A stretch of DNA of 56,025 bases, from the NCBI GenBank assembly GCA_910577785.1, contig CAJTNT010000027.1:1-56025 (forward strand). The letters are read 5' to 3'. The notes below the pieces were generated by a model. That model made no database searches. It was not told the origin of the DNA and was given only the letters and a program-made list of their open reading frames with translations. Position numbers and translations under genes: made by a program. Position 1 is the first letter of the stretch. Each line of letters opens with the position of its first letter. This DNA is from an uncultured Lachnospiraceae bacterium (GTDB lineage: Bacteria; Bacillota; Clostridia; Lachnospirales; Lachnospiraceae). Below, in pieces: positions 41,680 to 50,845 of this stretch.

Positions 41680-42822
41680 TCAGGATCCCGGAAAAAAGTA
41701 ACTGAATGGATAGACTCCCCAGCTGCATTGCAGATATTTGCCCTTCACCGTACAGCTGATGGCAGACTCATGCACGGACAGGCGCTCCGCTGCCTGCTTC
41801 ACGGTATATGGGCGGATAGACTTCTGCCCATACAAGAAGAACGCCTCCTGCACCTCAAGGATACATTTTGCCAGTCCAAGCAATATGGAGCCCCTTTTCT
41901 CAATGGCCTGCTGCACCTGCTCAACCTGCCGCAGTTTCCCAGTAAGATAGTCTTTTACCTCTTTGTCATTGCTCGTCTTTAGCATCTGCAGATATTCCTG
42001 GTTCACATGGATCATCGGATATGTATAGCTGTTCTGCAGGATTTCAAAACGGTCCTGAAATTTCACGATTGTCACATCCGGATCCACATAACGCAGGATC
42101 CCGCCCCTTCCAAACCCCTGTGCCGGCCTTGGATTCAGTCCTTTGATATTCTCCGCGGCTTCTTTTACCTGCTCGATGGACACTTTTAGCTTTTCGGCGA
42201 TTGTTGGAAGCTGGTTCTTGCCCAGCTGCTCCATATAATTAGAAATAATCTCCTGTTCCAGCCCATGCCCGTCCCCCTGCTTGGCCATCTGGTTCGCCAG
42301 GCTCTCCTGTAAGGAAGCGGCGCAGACGCCGGCCGGCTCCAGCCCTTTCATAATGGCAAGGCAGGCCGCCGCCTTCTCTTCTGTAATGCCAAAGCGGCTC
42401 ACAATGTCATCCAGCGGTTCTGTATAGTAGCCGCTGGCATCCAAGGCGTCTGCAATATAGGCAAACACAGCCATTTCCAAATCAGAATAGCCCTTCCCTA
42501 TCAGCTGCAGCATCAGGGCATCCTTCAAGGATTCCCCTCTGTCCTCCCCGACATTGTTCAGATAATCGTCCGTATCCCGTTTGTCATACTGGTAATAAGT
42601 CCTGTTCTGTTCATCCAGGCTGGCCAGCCATTCCAGCTTCTGGATGCGCTCCCCTGCCTTGTCCTCTGGCGCTGCTTCCTCAATCTCCACCACTGGGTTC
42701 TCCAGTGACAGCTCTTTCATAAATTCCGTCAATTCCTGGGCATTCATCTGCAGTATCTCGACGGACTGGAGCATTTTATGGGACAGGCCCTGCTTCTGGC
42801 TCTGCTCTAATTGGATTCCCAT
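41680..42822 (-). CDS. rpoN: RNA polymerase sigma-54 factor, C-terminally truncated
   Basis: From ATG 42822 (GGAGGG upstream) the 380-residue protein has the N-terminal glutamine-rich region I (QLEQSQKQGLSHKMLQSVEILQMNAQEL), acidic region II and the core-binding region III start (EPAGVCAASLQESLANQM, GLNPRPAQGFG, ILRYVDPDV). It ends at VHESAISCTVKGKYLQCSWGVYPFSYFF, the part just before the C-terminal RpoN box, which is missing along with the last 70 or so residues of normal 430-480 residue proteins. No downstream fragment remains. It cannot be expected to recognise -24/-12 promoters normally. Confidence 0.8.
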   Translation of the reverse strand: MGIQLEQSQKQGLSHKMLQSVEILQMNAQELTEFMKELSLENPVVEIEEAAPEDKAGERIQKLEWLASLDEQNRTYYQYDKRDTDDYLNNVGEDRGESLKDALMLQLIGKGYSDLEMAVFAYIADALDASGYYTEPLDDIVSRFGITEEKAAACLAIMKGLEPAGVCAASLQESLANQMAKQGDGHGLEQEIISNYMEQLGKNQLPTIAEKLKVSIEQVKEAAENIKGLNPRPAQGFGRGGILRYVDPDVTIVKFQDRFEILQNSYTYPMIHVNQEYLQMLKTSNDKEVKDYLTGKLRQVEQVQQAIEKRGSILLGLAKCILEVQEAFFLYGQKSIRPYTVKQAAERLSVHESAISCTVKGKYLQCSWGVYPFSYFFPGS

Positions 42823-42987
42823 AGCATATCCCTCCGTATCTAAGGAACTGTTTATAAATAACAATTGTTACAATGGCTTGTGCGCCATAAAATCTATAAG
42901 GTTCCAAATCCAAATACTATTTGTTAAAATTGTAACATTATGCGGAGGTGATTTCAAGGAAAATATAAAATTTGCACAACAGATTTT

Positions 42988-44406
42988 TCAAAAACGGAAA
43001 TCCCGCTGTCCCTGGTGGATATTTTGCAGGTAATCTTCTACTTTCTGCCTTACTTTGGGGTTGGTGATGACGTCCAGTTCCTTTTCGATCAATGCATCTC
43101 CGACGGACTTGGTCTGTGGGGATGCATAATCCTCTAAATACTCTTTGAGGGTCATCAGGGCGTTTGGATGGCAGCAGTTTACGATCTGGCCGCTCTTTAG
43201 GAGGGACATAAAGCGGTCGCCGGTGCGTCCTTCCCGGTAGCAGGCGGTACAGAAGCTAGGCACATATCCCATTTCCATCAGCCATTCTACCACTTCGTCC
43301 AATGTCCGGGTGTCGCTGACGTCAAATTGGGCGGAATTGTCTTCTTCTGGTTCCGGCTCTACGTAGCCGCCTACGCTGGTCCTAGAGCCGCCGCTAATCT
43401 GGGAAATGCCCAAGTGCAGCACTTTCTCACGGCAGGCCTGGCTCTCGCGGGTGGAGACAATCATGCCTGTATAGGGAACAGCGATGCGGATGCAGGCTAC
43501 AATTTTGGCGAAAATCTCATCGGAAATCCCATTGTCAAAGACATCTGGGTCGATATCGTCCGCACGGCGCAGACGGGGGACGCTGATGGTATGGGGGCCT
43601 ACGCCTTTGTATGCCTCCAGATGCTCGGCATGCATGAGGATCCCGCTAAAATCATAGCGGTAGTTGTTGAGGCCAAACAGGACGCCCAGGCCCACATCGT
43701 CAATGCCGCCGTCCATAGCGCGGTCCATGGCCTCTGTATGGTAGGCATAGTCGTGCTTGGAGCCGGTGGGGTGGAGCGCTTCGTAGGATTCCTTGTTATA
43801 GGTCTCCTGGAAGAGAATGTAGGTGCCGATGCCTGCCTCCTTTAATTTGCGGTAATTTTCTATGGTGGTTGCGGCAATGTTGACGTTAACGCGGCGGATA
43901 GCGCCATTTTTGTGCTTGATGCCGTAAATGGTGCGGATGCACTCGAGGATGTATTCTATGGGATTGTGGACGGGATCTTCCCCGGCTTCTAAAGCCAGGC
44001 GTTTGTGCCCCATGTCCTGGAGAGCCGTCACTTCTTTGACGATTTCCTCCTGGGTCAGCTTCTTGCGGGCAATGTGTTTGTTTTTGGCATGGTAGGGGCA
44101 ATATTCGCAGCCATTGATGCAGTAATTCGATAAATATAGGGGAGCAAACATAACGATGCGGTTTCCATAGAAATCTTTTTTGATCTGTTCGGCCAGGGCG
44201 TAGATTTCCTGGTTTTTGTCTTCCAGATCACAGTCGAGGAGGACAGCGGCCTCCCGGTGGGAAAGACCCTGGCGTTTCCTGGCTTTGGCAAGGATTTCGT
44301 CAATTAAGGGGCGGTTGGATTTGTTGGCTTCGGCATAGGCGAGGGAAGACAAGATTTCCTCGTGGCTGATAAATTCCTCGGCTTTGGGTGACATTATGTT
44401 ATACAT
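42988..44406 (-). CDS. hydG: [FeFe]-hydrogenase maturase HydG
   Basis: The 472-residue radical SAM enzyme breaks tyrosine to CO and cyanide for the H-cluster. Landmarks: radical SAM C-x3-C-x2-C (NGCEYCPYHAKNKH), ThiH-like core (GLGVLFGLNNYRYDF), C-terminal auxiliary cluster region FCTACYREGRTGDRFMSLLKSGQIVNCCHPNALMTLKEYLEDYA. Start ATG 44406 follows AAAGGAGG. HydE lies upstream on the same strand. HydF was not found here. Confidence 0.94.
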   Translation of the reverse strand: MYNIMSPKAEEFISHEEILSSLAYAEANKSNRPLIDEILAKARKRQGLSHREAAVLLDCDLEDKNQEIYALAEQIKKDFYGNRIVMFAPLYLSNYCINGCEYCPYHAKNKHIARKKLTQEEIVKEVTALQDMGHKRLALEAGEDPVHNPIEYILECIRTIYGIKHKNGAIRRVNVNIAATTIENYRKLKEAGIGTYILFQETYNKESYEALHPTGSKHDYAYHTEAMDRAMDGGIDDVGLGVLFGLNNYRYDFSGILMHAEHLEAYKGVGPHTISVPRLRRADDIDPDVFDNGISDEIFAKIVACIRIAVPYTGMIVSTRESQACREKVLHLGISQISGGSRTSVGGYVEPEPEEDNSAQFDVSDTRTLDEVVEWLMEMGYVPSFCTACYREGRTGDRFMSLLKSGQIVNCCHPNALMTLKEYLEDYASPQTKSVGDALIEKELDVITNPKVRQKVEDYLQNIHQGQRDFRF

Positions 44407-44537
44407 AGGGGGTATCCTCCTTTTTTTAATTTCTGAGCGTGTCGTTCCATGACTTATTTCAATCTGCGGGTGTATCTCTATGGCTCTTTTTCATTTGTAG
44501 GTATTGGCAGGTACGATAGGGGACGGCACACGAGATC

Positions 44538-45602
44538 CTATCGCTGCTCTGGCAAAATACTTGGGTAGTCTCCCCGGCTGACAGCCAGTTCGTATCCTAT
44601 GCTCCCGATACGGCGGGTTAGGCATTGCCTGCATTCGGCTGCCTCGTCTCCAGTGCAGATTTTGTTGTCGTAGAGTTCATATTTCTTGCGGACGGAGACG
44701 GGGGAGAGGTTGGGCATAAGGACGTTTGCGCCTGCCTGGATGCCCTTTTCACGGCCAAGGGGGTCTATGGTTCCCAGGGCTGTTGTCGCGGGGAGCAGCA
44801 GCTTGGGGAGCATAAGGCGCAAAAGGCCGATCATAAACAGGGTCAGCTCTACCGTGCCGGGAGGGGATTGGGCAAAGGGGGTATCGTGGTGAGGCACGAA
44901 GGGGCCTATGCCTACCATATGGGGTTCCAGCTCCCGGATAAAGAGCATGTCGTCTGCGAGGTGTTCCGGGGTCTGGCCAGGGGAGCCTACCATAAAGCCA
45001 GTCCCGGTCTGGAAACCGATTTCTTTGAGATAGTACAGGCATTGCTTGCGGCTGCGGGCAGAGAGAGCGGGGGGGTGCAGATGGCAGTAATGAACCTCAT
45101 CCGCCGTTTCATGGCGCAAGAGGTAGCGGTCGGCGCCGGCCTGGAAGAGGCGCTGGTAGCTCTCCTTGGAACGTTCGCCGATGGAAAGGGTAATGGCGCA
45201 GTCGGGGTAGGCGCTTTTGATGGATCGGACGATATCTTCCAATTTATCTTGGGTGAAATAACCATCCTCCCCGCCCTGAAGCACGAAGGTGCGAAAGCCA
45301 AGGCCGTACCCCTCGCGGCAGCATTCCAGGATTTCCTCCTTGGTCAGGCGGTAGCGTTCGGCATGGGGGTTGCTCCTGCGGATGCCGCAGTAATAGCAGT
45401 CATTTTTGCAGTAATTTGTAAATTCGATTAAGCCTCTGGTGTATATTTTATTGCCGTAGTAACGATGCTGCCAATATCGAGCTTTTTGGAAAAGATATTC
45501 TGCCAGCGGCGCGCTGCGGCCACGGATGAGAAAAATCCATTCCTCCCTGGTAAGGCGGGAGGTCTCCTCTAATCTGTCAACTATGCCGTATAATGAATCC
45601 AT
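44538..45602 (-). CDS. hydE: [FeFe]-hydrogenase maturase HydE
   Basis: The 354-residue radical SAM enzyme participates in building the diiron subcluster. The C-x3-C-x2-C motif is NYCKNDCYYCGI, followed by GFRTFVLQGGEDGYF and LSIGERSKESYQRLFQAGADRYLLRHETA. The C-terminal half is a TIM barrel. ATG 45602 follows AAGGAGGAATGATGT. Cotranscribed with hydG. Confidence 0.93.
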   Translation of the reverse strand: MDSLYGIVDRLEETSRLTREEWIFLIRGRSAPLAEYLFQKARYWQHRYYGNKIYTRGLIEFTNYCKNDCYYCGIRRSNPHAERYRLTKEEILECCREGYGLGFRTFVLQGGEDGYFTQDKLEDIVRSIKSAYPDCAITLSIGERSKESYQRLFQAGADRYLLRHETADEVHYCHLHPPALSARSRKQCLYYLKEIGFQTGTGFMVGSPGQTPEHLADDMLFIRELEPHMVGIGPFVPHHDTPFAQSPPGTVELTLFMIGLLRLMLPKLLLPATTALGTIDPLGREKGIQAGANVLMPNLSPVSVRKKYELYDNKICTGDEAAECRQCLTRRIGSIGYELAVSRGDYPSILPEQR

Positions 45603-45665
45603 ACATCATTCCTCCTTGGGCAACCTGTATTATATTGCGTATGTTTTCGCAATGCCAGCCCGTGC

Positions 45666-45699
45666 ATAAAAAGACCCCTATACCAAAAAGGCATAGGGG
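45666..45699 (-). terminator. terminator of the polyferredoxin gene
   Basis: On the minus strand CCCCTATGCC and GGTATAGGGG flank TTTTT and are followed by TCTTTTT. Confidence 0.75.
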
Positions 45700-45900
45700 C
45701 AGTATCTATGTAGGCTTCGGCTTATCTGTAGGCAAAGGCCTTTTCCTGCTAATTCCTTGTCTCAACCGCTCCCTTTCCTTCAGGCAATCCTCCCGGTCAG
45801 GTCTGTGTCTTAATTTTGCAAAAAAGGGCTTGCAGTCAGATATTCTTCCTGTGTGCCGCTCTTTTGCCATCGTAACACATTCCGGCGAAAAACTCAACTA

Positions 45901-46386
45901 TTATTTTCTGTTTATAATCCCCCTGCGGTCGACAATTGCGCCGCGCGGGCATTTGACTACGCACATGCCGCAGCTTAAGCAGTATTCTGTGTTGATTACG
46001 GCACAGCCATTTTGCACATGGATGGCGGCTGCCGTACAGATCCGCTCGCAGGCTCTGCAGCCGATACAGCTTGTGCCGCAGGCATCCCGCGCAGTAATGC
46101 CTGTATCCCGGTTGGAGCATCTTACGGTAATATGGTCTGCGCATGTCAGGAGATGGATGATTCCTCTGGGGCACGATTTTGCGCACAGGCCGCAGCCCTT
46201 GCACTTTTCTTCCTGGACTTCGGCCGCGCCGTTTGTATTGCGGGTGATGGCGCCAAATGGGCAGGCCTGCTCACACGCGCCGCAGCCGATGCAGCCCCAT
46301 GCACAGGAGGCGGCTTCCTGCACGCTTGTGCAGCCATTGCAGGCAACCACCGCCGTTTTATAAGGAAATTTCTTTTTTGCGGGCAT
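45901..46386 (-). CDS. polyferredoxin (multiple [4Fe-4S] clusters)
   Basis: The 161-residue protein carries four C-x2-C-x2-C-x3-C(P)-type clusters (CIGCGACEQACPFG, CKGCGLCAKSCPRG, CIGCRACERIC, CLSCGMCVVKCPRG) plus an N-terminal CNGC. ATG 46386 has GGAGG upstream. An RnfB-like or maturation-type ferredoxin could transfer electrons to the molybdenum/selenium hydroxylases implied by the next block. It is divergent from ygeY by 93 bases. Confidence 0.85.
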   Translation of the reverse strand: MPAKKKFPYKTAVVACNGCTSVQEAASCAWGCIGCGACEQACPFGAITRNTNGAAEVQEEKCKGCGLCAKSCPRGIIHLLTCADHITVRCSNRDTGITARDACGTSCIGCRACERICTAAAIHVQNGCAVINTEYCLSCGMCVVKCPRGAIVDRRGIINRK

Positions 46387-46479
46387 ACTCACGGCCTCCT
46401 TTCATAAGGCGTATGTCTGATTGGGAGCGTAAAGCGCCGCTCTTGGTCATAACAGGCAGCAGGTTCTTATGAGGCGGAC

Positions 46480-47742
46480 ATGACACGGTTTTTGCGGGCA
46501 ATTGTAAAAAATCCCGGGGAAAGCTGTGATGAAAAGGCACACGTGGAGACCATTGCCGCAGAGATGAAGCAGGTCGGCTTTGACGAAGTGAAAATTGATG
46601 CGCAGGGCAATGTTATGGGCTTTATGGGGAACGGCGACAAAATCATTGCCTTTGATGCGCATATTGATACGGTTGGCATAGGGAATCCTGACAACTGGAG
46701 TTTTGACCCCTATGAGGGGTACGAAAATGAGACGGAGATTGGCGGGCGCGGCGTATCTGACCAGTGCGGGGGGATTGTATCCGCCGTATATGGGGCGAAA
46801 ATCATGAAGGAGCAGCAGTTGATTCCAGAAGGGTATAAGATCATGGTGGCCGGCACCGTGCAGGAAGAGGACTGCGATGGGCTCTGCTGGCAGTATATGA
46901 TCAATGAAGACAAGATCCGGCCGGAATTTGTGGTATCTACGGGGCCAACGGACGGCGGCATTTACCGCGGGCAGCGTGGGCGCATGGAAATCCGTGTCGA
47001 TGTCAAGGGTGTTTCCTGCCATGGCTCCGCACCAGAACGCGGCGACAACGCAATTTACAAGATGGCAGATATCCTTCAGGACATCCGTGCTTTAAATGAA
47101 AATGACGATGCGGATGAGACGCCTATCAAGGGGCTGGTGAAGATGCTCAACCCAAAATACAACCCGGATTATGAGGAAGCGCGTTTCCTTGGGCGCGGAA
47201 CCGTAACGGCTTCCCAGATTTTCTATACCTCCCCCAGCCGCTGTGCCGTTGCCGACTCCTGCGCCGTGTCGCTTGACCGCCGCATGACCTTTGGTGAGAC
47301 CTGGGAGAGCTGCCTGGATGAAATCCGTGCGCTTCCGAGCGTACAGAAATATGGCGATGACGTGCAGGTTTCCATGTACCGCTATGACCGCCCATCCTAT
47401 ACCGGCTGTGTCTATGAGATTGAGTGCTACTTCCCTACCTGGGCCATTCCCAAGGATCATGCTGTGACAAAGGCGCTTGAATCTGCTTACAAGGGGCTGT
47501 ATGGCGAACAGCGCATCGGCACCGCCGACACGCTTTCCATGCGCCAGGCGCGCCCGCTGACGGATAAATGGACCTTCTCAACGAATGGCGTTTCCATTAT
47601 GGGAAGGAACAATATCCCCTGTATTGGGTTCGGCCCCGGCGCGGAGGCACAGGCACATGCCCCCAACGAAATGACCTGGAAGCAGGATCTTGTCACATGC
47701 GCAGCGGTTTATGCCGCGCTGCCGCTTTCCTATAGCCTATAA
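46480..47742 (+). CDS. ygeY: YgeY-type M20 hydrolase, N-terminus apparently clipped
   Basis: The 420-residue protein is a YgeY selenium-metabolism-linked M20 metallohydrolase: HIDTVGIG (zinc His-Asp), TVQEEDCDGLCW (catalytic Glu-Glu), STGPTDGGIYRGQRGRMEIRVDVKGVSCHGSAPERGDNA, and FSTNGVSIMG-N-IPCIGFGPGAEAQAHAPNE. In-frame codons before ATG 46480 read SYEAD, matching usual upstream sequence, but a TAA stops them and no RBS precedes the ATG at a proper distance. It probably lost 10-20 residues or uses a poor start. Its role in purine/diaminopropionate-like ureide degradation is known only by association. Confidence 0.85.
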   Translation: MTRFLRAIVKNPGESCDEKAHVETIAAEMKQVGFDEVKIDAQGNVMGFMGNGDKIIAFDAHIDTVGIGNPDNWSFDPYEGYENETEIGGRGVSDQCGGIVSAVYGAKIMKEQQLIPEGYKIMVAGTVQEEDCDGLCWQYMINEDKIRPEFVVSTGPTDGGIYRGQRGRMEIRVDVKGVSCHGSAPERGDNAIYKMADILQDIRALNENDDADETPIKGLVKMLNPKYNPDYEEARFLGRGTVTASQIFYTSPSRCAVADSCAVSLDRRMTFGETWESCLDEIRALPSVQKYGDDVQVSMYRYDRPSYTGCVYEIECYFPTWAIPKDHAVTKALESAYKGLYGEQRIGTADTLSMRQARPLTDKWTFSTNGVSIMGRNNIPCIGFGPGAEAQAHAPNEMTWKQDLVTCAAVYAALPLSYSL

Positions 47743-47823
47743 AACAGCAGGAATCATTATATCCGCAAAAGAACAGAATCATTACTTAACAACAATTATC
47801 ACAGAAAATGGAGGATCTTATAT

Positions 47824-49017
47824 ATGGAAACTTTACAGAAATACATCGACAAATTAAACGCTTTAAATTTCAAAGAAATGTACAATGGAGACTTTTTCCT
47901 CACATGGGAAAAAACCGATGACGAAATTGAAGCTGTATTTACGGTTGCGGACGCCCTGCGCTATATGCGCGAGCACAATATTTCCACTAAGGTATTTGAA
48001 AGCGGGCTCGGCATCTCGCTCTTCCGCGACAATTCCACCCGCACCCGCTTCTCCTTTGCCTCCGCCTGCAACCTCCTGGGGCTTGAAGTGCAGGACCTCG
48101 ACGAGGGAAAATCACAGGTGGCGCACGGAGAAACTGTCCGTGAAACAGCGAATATGATTTCCTTTATGGCAGATGTCATCGGCATCCGCGACGATATGTA
48201 CATCGGCAAAGGGAACGCTTATATGCATGAGGTTGTGGACGCCGTTACCCAGGGAAATAAAGACGGTATTCTGGAGCAGAAGCCCACGCTTGTCAACCTT
48301 CAGTGCGACATCGATCACCCGACACAGGCCATGGCCGACATGCTGCACATCATCCATGAATTTGGCGGCGTGGAAAACCTTAAAGGCAAAAAGCTGGCCA
48401 TGACATGGGCTTACTCTCCCTCTTACGGCAAACCTTTATCTGTTCCGCAAGGCATCATCGGCCTAATGACAAGGTTTGGCATGGATGTTGTGCTGGCGCA
48501 TCCCGAAGGCTATGAAATCTTCGAGGACGTAGAGAAAGTCGCCGCCGAAAATGCCCAGAAATCTGGCGGTTCCTTCACCAAGACGAACGATATGGCCGAA
48601 GCATTCCGTGATGCTGACATCGTGTATCCCAAGAGCTGGGCGCCCTTTGCAGCCATGGAAAAACGCACCGAGCTCTACGGCAAGGGCGACATGGAAGGCA
48701 TCCAAGCGCTGGAAAAGGAATTGCTTGCACAGAACGCCGAACACAAAGACTGGGCATGCACCGAAGAGCGGATGGCCGCCACCAAAGACGGCAAGGCGCT
48801 CTATCTGCACTGCCTCCCCGCAGATATCACCGGCGTAAGCTGCGAGGAAGGCGAAGTGGACGCCTCCGTATTCGACCGCTACCGCACCCCGCTCTACAAA
48901 GAAGCAAGCTACAAACCCTACATCATAGCCGCAATGATCCTTCTGGCTAAATTTGAAGATCCGGCAAAGCTCTTGCAAAAGCTGGAAGAAAAGAAAACCG
49001 CAAGAGTTTTTGATTAA
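47824..49017 (+). CDS. ygeW: YgeW knotted carbamoyltransferase
   Basis: The 397-residue protein is a YgeW-like member of the carbamoyltransferase family with the carbamoyl-phosphate site FRDNSTRTRFSFASA, ATMADMLH-like DHPTQAMADMLHIIHEF, MTWAYSPSYGKP and LHCLPADITG. In purine-degrading clusters it is thought to release carbamoyl phosphate from a ureido intermediate. ATG 47824 has GGAGG nine bases upstream. Carbamate kinase follows 41 bases later, fitting coupled ATP formation. Confidence 0.92.
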   Translation: METLQKYIDKLNALNFKEMYNGDFFLTWEKTDDEIEAVFTVADALRYMREHNISTKVFESGLGISLFRDNSTRTRFSFASACNLLGLEVQDLDEGKSQVAHGETVRETANMISFMADVIGIRDDMYIGKGNAYMHEVVDAVTQGNKDGILEQKPTLVNLQCDIDHPTQAMADMLHIIHEFGGVENLKGKKLAMTWAYSPSYGKPLSVPQGIIGLMTRFGMDVVLAHPEGYEIFEDVEKVAAENAQKSGGSFTKTNDMAEAFRDADIVYPKSWAPFAAMEKRTELYGKGDMEGIQALEKELLAQNAEHKDWACTEERMAATKDGKALYLHCLPADITGVSCEEGEVDASVFDRYRTPLYKEASYKPYIIAAMILLAKFEDPAKLLQKLEEKKTARVFD

Positions 49018-49058
49018 GAAAACCATTCACGTTTTTGATTCGTCAGAGGAGAGAACCT

Positions 49059-50003
49059 ATGAAACGCAGAAAAAGAATTGTCATTGCCCTGGGCGGAAAC
49101 GCCCTCGGCAACACCCTCCCGGAACAGATGGCCGCCGTCAAGACAACGGCGCGGGCAATCGTCGACCTGATTGAGGAAGGCTGCGAGGTTGTAGTTGCCC
49201 ACGGCAACGGCCCGCAGGTGGGCATGATCAACAATGCCATGATAGCCCTCACACACGAAGATCTGGCGCAGCCAAACACACCGCTTTCTGTCTGTGTGGC
49301 TATGAGCCAGGCTTATATCGGCTACGATCTGCAGAATGCGCTCCGCGAGGAGCTTTTGAACCGCAATATCCCCAACATACCCGTGGCCACAATGATTACC
49401 CAGATACGGGTAGACGAGAATGATCCCGCATTTTCCTCCCCTTCCAAGCCCATCGGCAAATTTATGGACGCCGAGGAAGCCAAGGAAGTCGCGCACAAAT
49501 ACGATTACGTGATGAAGGAAGATGCCGGACGCGGCTACCGGCGCGTCGTCGCCTCGCCGAAGCCTGTGGAAATCATTGAGATTGAAACCATCCGCACCAT
49601 GGTGGATGCCGGCGATCTCGTCATTGCCTGCGGAGGCGGCGGCATTCCTGTCGTACGAAAGGGCAACCACTTAAAGGGCGCCAGCGCCGTCATTGACAAA
49701 GATTTCGCCAGCTGCCTGCTGGCAAAGGAGTTAAATGCCGACAGCCTGATTATCCTGACCGCCGTTGAAAAAGTGGCCGTCAATTTTGGCAAACCAAACG
49801 AGGCATGGCTGGATGAGCTCTCCGCCGCACAGGCGCAGCAGCTGATTTCCGAAGGCCACTTCGCGCCCGGCTCCATGCTGCCGAAGGTGGAGGCCGCCCT
49901 AGACTTCGCCGTCTCTGGCGAGGGGCGCACGGCCATTATCACACAGCTTGAAAAATCCAGGGAAGCCATCCAGGGAAAGACCGGAACCGTATTTCATGCC
50001 TAA
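49059..50003 (+). CDS. arcC: carbamate kinase
   Basis: The 314-residue kinase converts carbamoyl phosphate and ADP to ATP plus carbamate. Motifs: ALGGNALG (phosphate loop), VVAHGNGPQVGMI, RGYRRVVASPKP and IACGGGGIPVV. ATG 49059 has AGAGGAG seven bases upstream. It is coupled to YgeW, the likely source of carbamoyl phosphate in this fermentation. The E. coli homologue next to ygeW is yqeA. Confidence 0.94.
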   Translation: MKRRKRIVIALGGNALGNTLPEQMAAVKTTARAIVDLIEEGCEVVVAHGNGPQVGMINNAMIALTHEDLAQPNTPLSVCVAMSQAYIGYDLQNALREELLNRNIPNIPVATMITQIRVDENDPAFSSPSKPIGKFMDAEEAKEVAHKYDYVMKEDAGRGYRRVVASPKPVEIIEIETIRTMVDAGDLVIACGGGGIPVVRKGNHLKGASAVIDKDFASCLLAKELNADSLIILTAVEKVAVNFGKPNEAWLDELSAAQAQQLISEGHFAPGSMLPKVEAALDFAVSGEGRTAIITQLEKSREAIQGKTGTVFHA

Positions 50004-50032
50004 GCAGCCATGCGATTTATATCATAAATTTT

Positions 50033-50168
50033 TTGCTTTCCCAAGAAACATGTGCTATACTATGTGGGAGAACCTCATAACTGTTCAGACAAGCCCTACC
50101 GATATTCCTGCGCAAGCCTGAACGGTTTTAGAAATGCAGCGGTAACTATTACGATACGGAATAGTTAC
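50033..50168 (+). promoter_or_regulatory. promoter and operator-like inverted repeats before the YheO/DauR-like gene
   Basis: TTGCTT (50033-50038) and TATACT (50056-50061) are 17 bases apart. Downstream GTAACTATT and AATAGTTAC (50142-50168) form a perfect 9-bp inverted repeat around a 9-base centre, just upstream of the RBS. Between them AACTGTTCAG and CTGAACGGTT form another weaker pair. These may be operators for the encoded regulator. Confidence 0.55.
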
Positions 50169-50188
50169 ACTCAAAGGAGACTTTTCCT

Positions 50189-50833
50189 ATGGCAAATTCA
50201 AGACTTGAACTACTAAAACAGATTGCACATGCCTTGGCCATCTACTTTGGTGAATCCTGCGAGGTTGTGATCCATGATTTGGGGCAGACTTCCAATCACT
50301 CCATCGTTTATATAGAAAACGGCCATCTGACCGGACGGAAAATCGGGGACGCCCCCTCCCAGGTTGTGCTGGATGCCCTTCATAACAGCTGGCGCATCCA
50401 GTCAGACCAGCTTGCATACCTGACCAAGACAGACACAGGCAGAATCTTTAAGTCCAGCACGGTCTATATCCGCGGCGATAACGGCGAGCTAAGCTACATC
50501 CTCGGCATTAACTACGACATCACCACGCTGCTTACGCTGGAATCCAGCCTGCACTCCCTAACTGACTGTGCGCAGGGCAGCGTCCCCGACACAGCTTCCC
50601 CGCCGCGCCGCATCACGACAGACGTCAGCCAGCTCTTGGATCAGCCCATCCAGCAGGCGGTCGATCTCGTAGGCGTGCCAGCCCCCCTGATGAACAAAGA
50701 GGAAAAAATACGCGCCATCAATTACCTGAATGACGCCGGCGCCTTTCTGATCACCAAATCAGGGGACAAAGTAGCAAAATACTTTGGGATTTCCAAATAC
50801 ACGCTTTATAGCTATGTAGATATTAATAAATAG
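50189..50833 (+). CDS. YheO/DauR-like PAS-HTH transcriptional regulator
   Basis: The 214-residue protein has a YheO-type PAS domain (IDLLKQIAHALAIYFGESCEVVIHDL…SSTVYIRGDNGELSYILGINYDITTL, about residues 8-115) and a C-terminal HTH of the DauR type (EKIRAINYLNDAGAFLITKSGDKVAKYFGISKYTLYSYV). DauR senses D-arginine catabolism products in Pseudomonas. Here it probably senses an intermediate of the block and regulates it. ATG 50189 follows AAAGGAG. Confidence 0.85.
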   Translation: MANSRLELLKQIAHALAIYFGESCEVVIHDLGQTSNHSIVYIENGHLTGRKIGDAPSQVVLDALHNSWRIQSDQLAYLTKTDTGRIFKSSTVYIRGDNGELSYILGINYDITTLLTLESSLHSLTDCAQGSVPDTASPPRRITTDVSQLLDQPIQQAVDLVGVPAPLMNKEEKIRAINYLNDAGAFLITKSGDKVAKYFGISKYTLYSYVDINK

Positions 50834-50845
50834 GAGGAAACACGT

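Noticed and set aside
43327..45431. Long plus-strand ORFs opposite hydG and hydE
   Set aside because: They mirror radical SAM genes on the other strand and arise from GC-biased third positions.
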